A program made the translations under genes and the position numbers. 64,000 nt of DNA, from assembly GCA_000697475.1 (NCBI GenBank), contig JNEU01000947.1:310001-374000 (forward strand), in the 5' to 3' direction. Source of the stretch: Lichtheimia corymbifera B2541. Its lineage: Eukaryota; Mucoromycota; Mucoromycetes; Mucorales; Lichtheimiaceae. Positions 23,526 through 32,914 of the stretch are shown here, in pieces; the stretch's first letter is position 1, and every line of letters starts with the position of its first letter. The notes under the pieces are model-generated. The model saw only the letters and a program-made list of their open reading frames with translations, did no database searches and had not been told where the DNA came from.

Positions 23526-25000
23526 TTTCTTCCACTCTCGGCTTCTTGCCTCTTCCTCCTCCCATTCTCATCTGTTGCCCCGATTCAAGTACAACTACCA
23601 TCTGCAAACGATTGTCTTGCTTCCAATCCACCATGTCAATGCTACGAATATCTTGATCCGATTGTCTTGAGCTGAATGGCAAGCTCGTAGCGTGTCCACC
23701 CCACTACAACACTGTCGTTCCTTGACACTCCACGTTCTCTTGTACACTATCCTACTATAATCAATCGTTAACAGCACTCATCCAACAGCAGCCATCAGCA
23801 AGGTCTTACTCCATTGTCTCCAACAGTGTTCTTTACTTGCAGCAACTCGCCTTGAGCCTTTTCACGTAAATAACAGATAGCCGTGGAGCTTTCAAGCATT
23901 CCCAACTTCCACTTTGCCCAATTTGGCTTTAACCGTCGTTGGCATGTAAGTAATCAACTATATTTTGTGGTATTCATTCATTGCATATTAATATAATATT
24001 TATTACAGGTCAACATCTTTTTCCCTTATTTGGACGATGCAATCAGTGATAGCCATCTCCAAGTTTTTACTGATAACATCTTTCTTCCGGCAGTGGAGGC
24101 TCAAGCACCCTTTGATCGCATGGGCTTTGGTGGTTCTTATAAAGGGGATCAAGAGCGCTTTCGCAATGACTCCGGGCATATTTACCCAGCTGCCTTCCAT
24201 CTGGAACAGGTTCACCTAGAGGATGTTGTTGACACAATGCGCTCCATCATTCAAGGGAACCATGACCTTGCCTGTTTCAGGGATTTCTTTTTCGATACCT
24301 GGTGTCGGGGCATCAAGGCCGTTTACTCTGAGCCTATTCTGGATCCTGTTCAAGGCTATTCCATGCTCCGCAATTCGCTTCGACATTGCATTCCCGATCT
24401 TGAATGGGAGTTCATTGACGAATTCAATTCGTTCATTGACTTCGCAATCGAGGGTCTCCCACAGCATAATGCAGGTATCCTTGCTGTCATTGGTTTGCCA
24501 AGGACGTATACAGCTGACAACTCGAATGTACTATTGCATCGATTCTTTTCTGTCGATGGTCATGACCATCCAGTGCAGCATGTGCATCGGTAAGTGTTTG
24601 CTTTATTGTATCTTGTTTTTTGGTTTCATTATTCTAATGCGATTCTATAGCCAAGACCCCTTCCTCCATTTTGCTCATATTGGTGGTTGTACAGCTTATG
24701 TGTCTAGTGGTGTACCACCCAATCGTCTTGGCTGTGTCTCCATGCAAGTCTACAGCAAGTTCAAAACGCGCTTTTATAAGTACGAGCCAGGCAAGGACCT
24801 TCATGGAGTATCTTTGGATGCGGAGAGGATCTATAATCAGCGCATAAAACGCTTCGATGTAAGTTTTCCTTTGTATGTAGTAATGGGACCACAATATTGA
24901 CTTTGTTGCTTTCTTTACCTTGTAGTCGTTTTGCAAGCACACGTTGGAGACGCCACCATCATATAGAAGCAGCTTTATTTACGTGTAGCAACTTGGCTCA
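23526..25000 (+). repeat. Dispersed repeat family, copy 1 (leader plus spliced ORF)
   Basis: The 5' part (23526-23890) matches 63514-63945 at the right end of the window: shared blocks include CCTCCCATTCTCA, GATTGTCTTGCTTC, AGCAAGGTCTTACTCCATTG and TACTTGCAGCAACT. The 3' boundary (about 24966-24990, AGCTTTATTTACGTGTAGCA) matches 63970-63994. Everything between (the ORF at 24009-24988) is missing from the other copy. This is the pattern of an element or gene family with an internally deleted member. Termini and target-site duplications were not identifiable. Confidence 0.6.
24009..24988 (+). CDS. Spliced ORF of unknown family inside the repeat island (5' end undefined)
   Basis: Three exons join in frame: 24009-24589, 24651-24858 and 24926-24988. 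A further 5' exon ending at 23945 (NFHFAQFGFNRRWH, then a 63-nt intron) also reads in phase, but upstream a TAA closes the frame without an ATG, so the start is unresolved. Visible segments include NIFFPYLDDAISDSHLQVF, FGGSYKGDQERFRNDSGHIY, DLACFRDFFFDTWCRGIKAV, HIGGCTAYVSSGVPPNRLGC and YKYEPGKDLHGVSLDAERIY. The end is LETPPSYRSSFIYV. It is acidic/aromatic, globular-looking and without membrane segments. I do not recognise the family. The stop codon and flank are shared with the repeat at the window's right end, so a mobile-element or expanded-family origin is plausible. Confidence 0.5.
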
Positions 25001-25020
25001 ATACATACATCTTCTTACGT

Positions 25021-25063
25021 TGGATATGGATATGGATATGGATATGGATATGGATATGGATGT
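25021..25063. repeat. (GGATAT)n hexanucleotide tandem repeat
   Basis: About six and a half perfect TGGATA/GGATAT units directly downstream of the island ORF. It could have arisen by slippage at the edge of the element. Confidence 0.9.
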
Positions 25064-25915
25064 TGTTTTGGTACATGGGATGGAAGGACCTGGATATATA
25101 CAATACGTGGAAAGGGTGCATTCATTGTCAACAAGACCTCGATGGTATCATCGTGAGTGATGGATGCATTCAATCATCATCGTACTTTACACGCGATTTC
25201 ATGGCAGCTACTATCATTCTATGTGCAACCTGTCAACCATGTGCAATCACCACCCAACTGCATATTTTTGCCGCATTATGCATATAATTGGTCACCACGC
25301 ATCGAGGACCGCCTCACGTCCATACACCCACCTTTGCAGGTGCACGCCCAAAGGATAGAGACTTACCAAAATATAGAGGTATTCCCTCTTATAGCAATGC
25401 ATTCTATCCTATGTATGAATGATGTTGGATTAAAAGGGTTATTACTTTACGAGTACGAAAATGTGTTGCCAATCATTTATAAGATTTTATAATATGAGAG
25501 ACCTTCCTCCTTCCTGAGCACGTCCTCGTTGTGTGTGGGCACTTGGTGTGTTGTACCATAGAAAGATTTAAATGCTGTGATAAAGAAAAAGAGCGGATTG
25601 ATTCATTGTGTCTTGAACAAAGACTGCCTTCAATAATAAACTCGCCTCTCTCTTGAGTGATTTGATCTTGTCAATGACCCCGTAACACACGTTCTTCCTT
25701 TTTTTGATTCAGTGATAAGGAGTGGTCAGTTAACTGGTGCCACTACAGTATTATGTAGCGTGGAAGATAAACTGGAGGCTAGGCCTTACCATATACCAAG
25801 CGTATATGCAAGAATATGCAAGAGAAACTCTAAGGTCATAAACCATGCATATCATCAGTCGTGTACAGGTTGATACATTTCTCCTTTTCTTTTCCTCCAA
25901 CACCACAATACGCGA
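25064..25915. other. Intergenic stretch upstream of MFS copy 3
   Basis: About 850 bp. Short + strand ORFs here have no domain and no splice support. The 60 bp before the MFS ATG are CT-rich. Confidence 0.5.
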
Positions 25916-28547
25916 ATGCAGAAATCATCTAAAGCACTCTCTATTGAGCAGAATGGATATTATAACAGCAGCGGTAGCGTCAATGACAATGAAATCATTA
26001 TAACGACTGAAGAAGACAATGACCGCCATACCATAACGGACGACAACAATTCCTTTATTTATCCTCCTTTACCAAGGTGGAGGTGGTATATAATTTTCAT
26101 CGGCCTTCAGCTGGCATTGTTGTCGTTTGCATTGGAGTAGTGAGTAGCTCTTCACCAGCGAATGCGTATATAGCGAATGTTAGACTCATATTCTTTTGCT
26201 CACATTTAGCTCAATTATAACAACGGCCATCCCCCGAATAGCATCTGATTTTAACGCCATGTTAATCTCATCCTGGGTGGCGAGCAGGTATATTTGATCC
26301 ATTTAAGGCATCTCCTTGTCATGGCTCAAAGTCATATTCATGCTAATGGGATTCATTTTGTTTCCTCGCCTACATAGTTTTTTGGTTGCTCAGAATGCTT
26401 TTCGTAATGTACAATGCTATTCCTATTGCTCACAAGACGCTTACCAAACGTTGTGTAGAACCCATTTGGGCAAAATTATCTGACATATTTGGCCGTAAAT
26501 GCATATTCCTCCTTGTCCTTAGCGTATTTACCATCGGTTCCATACTCTGTGGCGTCGCTCAGGTAGGGTAATCACGGGAAAAGGGTTATGCTACGTGGCG
26601 ATGATCCATGATTCTTACATACCATTGCATATGAAACCCCTTGCTGGAACATGCATATACCCAGTCCATGATCAATCTTATCATAATGCGTGCTATCCAA
26701 GGCATCGGTGCTTCCGGGGTAGGGATCAGCGAATATTTTTCGTTTCATGCACTCTAGATCGGATCAACGATAACAAACTTTTTATTGTTATGTAGATTTT
26801 TCCGCTTGTAAGTCCTAATGATATCCTATGTATGTGGTTATGGAAGCTGACAAGTCGTATCGTGAAGGTATACACTGTGTTGGGTGACATTGTACCTTTG
26901 GAGCGACGAGCGAATTATCTAGGGTAAAGACAATCCCGCATGTTTTCTTTCTTGCGATAACTGCTAACGACATCTAGGTTCTTGGATATGTGTTATACGG
27001 TCGCAATCGTTACGGGTCCATTTGTTGGGGTAAGTGAATGATTAATACATCAACGCAATTCGATAAGAAATAATACGAAGCAAACTCCATCAACAAGGGT
27101 ACATTGACAGATCACGTAAGCTGGCGTGGCATTTTCTTTATAAAGTAAGAGGGCTTTTGAATATAGTCAAGCGTGCATTGATTCAATGATTAATGCGATC
27201 TTGGTAATACTAATAAAGCATCATGAATCAGCATTCCGATTGTCATTACGTCGATGGTGATCATGGCAACCCTTATGAATATACCGACCAAAAAGCAAAA
27301 TTTCAAGACCAAAGTTATGCGTATCGATTATGCTGGTACAGTGTTTTGATCGTAATACATAGGACTTTACTGAGTCAGCTATTCAAAGGCATCCTGCTTG
27401 CAATGACTGCAACGACGTTATTTATGTTGTCCATGAGTTTTGCTGCTCAAGGTTACTCATGGGATTCCGCGATTATCATAGTAAGTTTCCGCCATCCAAC
27501 GGCAACTGATTTTGGCATATACTAAAATTGAACAAGGCTCCTCTTGTATTGTCATGTGTATTGGTAGTTCCATTGGCTTTTGTAGAAAGCAAAGTAGCAG
27601 TTGAACCATTGTTTCCTGCAAGGGTGTTCAGCAACCGCAGCATCATATTCATGACTATCTATAATGCCGGATGGGGCATAACATTCATTACGTTTATATA
27701 CTACATCCCCACCTATTTTCAAGTTGTACGAGGTGATTCTGCAACCATGTCAGGCATCCGACTGATACCTCATGAAATGGCCGCTTGTACCGCTGCATTC
27801 CTTTCGAGCTGGTTTATATCACGCACAGGACAATATCGTGCATCGCTCTCTTTTGGTGTTGCTATGATGGCTATTCTTAGTGGGCTTTTTCTTACGTTTG
27901 ATATCAACACCAGCTGGGCAGGTGAGTAGCCATCGACTGTCAAGATGCCATCTCACACAAATTCTCGTCAGAGATCATGGGTGTTATTGCTGTAGGTGGT
28001 CTTGGAGTCGGGTGCGTTACTCAAACCTCCATGATTGCTATGCAAGCATCTGTCAGCAAAGATGATCTTGGTATGACATATGACGTACTTTTATATTGTG
28101 TCCTTGTTGATAACCACCATCATATGAAGCTGTTGCATCAAGCCAAAGGCCTTATATGGTTAATTTAGGTGGTAGTATTGGTATCGCTGTGGCATCGGTG
28201 CTAATCAACCGGTCCGTGAAAAGCGATCTTTCTCAAACCATCCCCCTTGAATATGTCCAACATGTTATTGAGCTTCCTACCTTTATTTACGATGGACTAC
28301 CTAAGCAATACGTAGAACCTGTTACCCGTGCTTACAATGACGCTTTTCAAAATCTTTGGTACATGATGATGGCAGGTGCGATCATACGTAAGTTCATCAG
28401 GATTGACATTAAGAGCTCAAAAGATATAAACAACGTTGCTATGTTATAGAATTTATAAGCTCATTGTGCATCAAGCAATACTCCTTAAAAGGTGTCTCTG
28501 ACAAGCAAAACGGAAAAGAAACCACAGCAACGCCAAACGCCCCATAA
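25916..28547 (+). CDS. MFS multidrug/DHA2-type transporter, divergent tandem copy 3
   Basis: Fifteen exons: 25916-26139, 26210-26287, 26378-26403, 26459-26562, 26665-26718, 26796-26807, 26868-26923, 26978-27029, 27098-27144, 27232-27335, 27389-27480, 27537-27921, 27972-28070, 28130-28387 and 28450-28547, giving 562 aa. Exons 2-14 have exactly the same lengths as in copies 1 and 2, including the 12-nt microexon (IFPL). Motif A is WAKLSDIFGRK; TM4 reads RAIQGIGASG. Protein sequence is clearly more diverged (loop NIPTKKQNFKTKVMRIDYAG replaces the copy 1/2 version), so this is the older duplicate, now separated by the repeat island. The acidic N-terminus (TTEEDNDRHTITDDNN) is unique to it. Likely a proton-driven exporter; substrate unknown. 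Confidence 0.9.
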
Positions 28548-29110
28548 ATTACAACTCAATCATTAATACGACAGCCTAAAAAGCTCCTTTTGATCATATG
28601 TAATAACAGTGGGTCATGCCCATTGTTGTCGAGAAACATGTTGGGTGTGGGATATTATAGATCATGTGATTACTACATTGGCTGGAACCAAAGCAGAATT
28701 ACCAAAAGTGAAAATTCGAAGGCTTGATTATGGGAATCACCCCAGATTTGGAAGGATACAAACATTGAAGCTGATCATGGATTAAACAATCGCCTGATTT
28801 TATTACGCGCAATGACAGCTGACCTATTCTTGTTCTCTGATCAATAATCATTATTGATCACTGGTAATAAAAGTGGTGCCATTTACAACCACAATGGAGC
28901 CAGATCGACAACTAGGCTAATAACATACTAGATGACACATTAAATGATCCATACAAAGCTATTTATCAATAAAAAGACAGGCTGGGGTTTTGTTGTGGTT
29001 GGATTCAGAACACGCCAAATCCCTTCTTTATGTAAATGTTATGTAATAAGTATAAGATGTAGTATAGATGATTGTGTGTGTGTGTGTGAGCAGGGACGGG
29101 AAGCATATAT

Positions 29111-29141
<31 letters not shown>

Positions 29142-29333
29142 TGTGTACGACTACTCATATAAGAATGCTGGTGGAGGTGGAGTGAAGAAGCATATCTGCA
29201 TCATGGATAAAGTATATACGAATGGAGGAAAGTGATAAATAATAATAAAAAGAAGGAAAGGCTATTGACAAGGAAGAAAGATAAAAGAAATGTGAGGAGT
29301 GTAGTAGTGTAGTATATATGAAAGACGGGAACT
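28548..29333. other. Intergenic stretch with two (TG)n microsatellites
   Basis: 786 bp between convergent 3' ends. TG runs lie at 29072-29088 and 29111-29138. No gene supported. Confidence 0.6.
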
Positions 29334-31057
29334 TTAGTATTCCAAGAGCATGCCCTCGGGACCATTCCAAACACTGATAATGACGGCAGTGGTGAGAATC
29401 ATGGCAAATCGGCACCATCGCCAAACAGCTCTGAAGAAGATGAAGACTGCTCGACGTACACGACCCACAAAAGTCTTTGGTGCATGCGTCACTCTTTCAA
29501 CCACGGCAAAGGACGTGTTGGGATCTGGATACAAATCACGAGCGGGAAAGATATCAAAGTCCATATCCTCGCCTTCAACGTCGTATTCGATAAGATCAAG
29601 GCATTTGTCATTTTCATCCTCAAGCTTGCTAATAAAACTGAGAGCCTCATCAAGGACATGGCTGTCGATACCACTGACTTTGGCAAGAACGGATTCGAGA
29701 GCATTGCGTTCCATGGACATGGTGGATGAAATAGCCTCGTCATCATTGACATCATATCCCTCCTTCAAAGGCGACGTCTTGATACTTGTACCAAAGGATG
29801 TGACTGATGCTGCTGCTGACAATGCGGATGGAAGGTACTCGACATGTCGCTTGAGCCATTCAGATTCAAGTTCACCAAGCAAAGTATGGCGGATACCTTG
29901 GTTGCTAGGGCTTACACTTGCACCACCACACACACTGGGTGCAGGGGTTGAATGAACACTGACGCCACGATCCTTCAACTTTTGTAACACGGTACGGTGC
30001 TCTTCAACACTGGCATTCAGTTCAGCGATATGACGGAATTGTCGTTCATAAGCTTCTTGCAAAGTTTCATAATCCTTCTGGGTGAATTGGAATTGCTCAA
30101 ATTGATGCTTGAGTTGACTGAGATCACGTAATGTTTCAGCAAGCTTGGATTCCAACTGGGCTTTGGATGACAAGACGGTGTTGTTCTCCACTTGCAATTC
30201 ATCAATCTTGGTCAAGAGATCATCCATGATTTGTTGTTGTTCTTGATCCTCTTCTGGTAAGCGACGTTGCTCCTTGAGGCGATCCATTCTACGTTGTCGT
30301 TCATTCATCTCCTCCAATTCCTGAATTTTGGTGCTGGCAATCTCCAAGTTGCTCTTGAGAGCATCGATTTCAGATTCCAATTTGCGTGTGTGTTTCTGAT
30401 TGTTCTTGTCAGCTGTCTCTTTTTCAGCCATCACCGTTTCCAATCGTTTGGCCAATTCCACATTTTTACGTTCAAGGACTTCAATCATGGCTTCACGTGT
30501 ACGATGCGAGGGCACGAAACGCATTTCATCATCATCATCATCATCATCGTATTCCTCACTATCTTCTTGTTGTAACTGATGATCGTCGTCATTGTCGGGA
30601 TATTGTTGGGTGGCAAGTGACGAAGACGGTGTTGGAAGCGGAGCAGTGCATGATCGCTGAGTCTGTTGCAGGAGATCCTCGTAACTTGTCTTTAAACGGA
30701 TATTGTTCTCCAAGAGAGATTTGCCAATTTCAGCTGCCAACATTAAATCTAAAAAAGGGAACAAGGAGAGAGCAAGAGCGAGAGCGAGAGAATAAGTCAT
30801 CATTTTCACATGAAAGGCGCATGTTGCCTGAAAAAGGATAATGGTTACTTGCCTTTCTCCTTATCTTTAAGAGCAGAATAGGCATTCTTCAGCATAGGAA
30901 TCAATTCATTGCTCGACTTTTCAGCCATCCATGATACTGAGGACATGAAAGAAGTTGTCGACAAGGAAGGTGAAGGAGGTCCACCGCCGGCACCGGAAGT
31001 TTGAAATGGCGACGAAGTCTTCAGGTCCAAATGAGGTGGGTTCAAATGGGACATCAT
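29334..31057 (-). CDS. Tail-anchored coiled-coil protein with a CC1-box-like motif (candidate dynein adaptor)
   Basis: Two exons, 31057-30853 and 30748-29334, giving 539 aa; the intron has a GC donor (AAAG|GCAAGT) and is needed to keep frame. The N-terminus is Pro/Ser-rich, then the segment DLMLAAEIGKSLLENN (residues 69-84) fits the AAxxG CC1 box of BICD, BICDR, Spindly, HAP1 and TRAK proteins, which binds the dynein light intermediate chain. An acidic Asp run follows, then about 200 residues of heptad coiled coil. After it sits HTLLGELESEWLKRH (356-370), like the Spindly-type LxxEL motif that contacts dynactin. A hydrophobic stretch at about 502-529 leaves only ten residues behind it, so the protein should be tail-anchored. 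The motif readings are inference from family knowledge; a generic membrane tether is the alternative. Confidence 0.8.
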
Positions 31058-32914
31058 TGTGTAGACTGAAATGGGGTATCAGCAAGTAGGGTAAGGTAGA
31101 GAAAGAAATAAGAAAGGGGGTGAAGAGAGAGAGAGAAAAGAGAGAGGGGGAATAACTGTGTGTGTGTGTGTGTGTACGTGAAGAAAGAAGAACGGTAGGT
31201 TTTGTGAAATAGAAAAGGGTCAAAGAAATAGTGCGCACGTCACTGTGAACCCGCTGATACCTTGTGCATGCGCGCTTTCTCTCTCTCTTCCTTTTTCTAT
31301 ATGCATCAGCTGTCCTTCCCATCACATGATGATGAGTTCACCATATGAAAATATCCCATTCTGCACACCCACCCGCACACCCAACATGCAGCCACACACA
31401 CATACACAAAAATAGGAGTCCATTTTTTCATTGCACACACGTTTATTGCATACATTCATCTCTACATTAACTCCACGCTTATCCGCTACTTTTGGAAGCT
31501 TGCATTTACCTAAATGGCATCAAAATCCATGGTTAGATCAATATCCAATGCAACACTGCATGCAGCTAACAAGGATAACCCGAGCATTTTCTTGTGTGCT
31601 CTTGCATCATCAGATAGGGGCGAAAATTAGATCAACATAACAAGGGTAGTAAGTCCTCTTTCAGTTGAACTATGCTTTAACAAACATCATCATGTGAAAG
31701 CAATTTTGTTTTGGGCCCTTGATTATTGCTGCATGCAAATTAAAACCAAATGTATATCTTTACCTTTCTAAACAAACGACATATTGGACCACAAGGAAAA
31801 GAAGAACGTGTTCTTTGGAAAGCCCACGCGTCCCGTCTTTTATAACTGCTGCCTTTACGGCGGTTGTCCAAGCGGGTCAGAAAAAAATTTTCACTTGGAT
31901 ACTACTTGCTGCCCGTCCTTTCGGAACGAGAATCGTTTCCACCTCGTGGTACAATTGTATGTGCGTCACCTTGCACGACATTCATCACAACATCTCTTCT
32001 TCATCCCCGCCGAATGCATAAGCAACAGCTCCTTTGACTTTCCATAAACGACTGGTGCCCGTTGTCACTGGCAACCATCATCTACAGACATGAAGATCTA
32101 TTTTTGTTTCCAAAGCAACATCTTGTTTCTGTCAAGGCATTAGGACATAAAGGGGGGGGAAATTGCATCACTCCCACGTTGGTTTCCCGTTCCACTAGTT
32201 TAGCATTCACATGTATGGCTGGTCAAAGTTACAAAAAGCCTACATGTTTTCCTCTTCTACGTTATCGAGTGGCTGATGATCCATCTTGGTCATTACAGGC
32301 TTTATTAAGGGGAACGGATGACGTGAGCGTGATATTGTTAGCTAAGAGCTTATATGTGCAATATCACCGTTCAACTTCATGGGGATAAAAAGAACTTGCT
32401 GCAGCAGTGAATGAGATCAATATTTTAAGCAAGACAAGCATCACACATATAGACATAGAAAGAAAATGATGGTCCACTTAGTATCGCTCACTCGGTTCTG
32501 GGCTGGGTACGCCTACAAACGGATCTACGCCGAATCCACAAGACGAATGCATTCATCTTCTTAAGGAAGGGCTCATAGCCAGCAATCCAAGTTAGATGCA
32601 AGTTAGAGCTCCCGTGCAAAAGGTAGATCTCTTGCTGGTGTCAAGATTGGGTATAGTATATAAGACGATCCAAAGCTGATGATATCAAGCGGCTATTGAG
32701 GGGGCATTCATGCACACTTTATTACTAATGGTAAAAAGAATATACACATCTTCTAGCTTCTAGACATTATATCCAATCATAATTCATTGATGCATAGTCA
32801 ATGCAACCTATGGCGTTCTCGTGCATGTGTACACATCCCTTCAAATTCCCATTTCTTTGTTGTTGTATATAAACAATGATCAACCATGTGCATAGGCAGG
32901 GGTAAAGTAGACTT
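31058..32914. other. Long intergenic stretch, possibly holding decayed coding sequence
   Basis: About 1.9 kb. Near 31058-31300 is the AG/TG-rich leader and promoter of the coiled-coil gene, including a (TG)n run near 31158-31174. Around 31784-32045 a + strand frame reads FFGKPTRPVFYNCCLYGGC, but it has no splice-supported continuation. A run of eight G lies at about 32152-32159. Nothing I can call a gene. Confidence 0.45.

Noticed and set aside
15751..28547. Secondary-metabolite gene cluster around the MFS trio
   Set aside because: No PKS, NRPS, terpene cyclase, P450 or cluster regulator lies within the region; the transporters stand alone.
29350..29955. 201-codon + strand ORF opposite the coiled-coil gene
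   Set aside because: Shadow of the minus-strand exon, whose heptads and tail anchor are clearly the coding sense.
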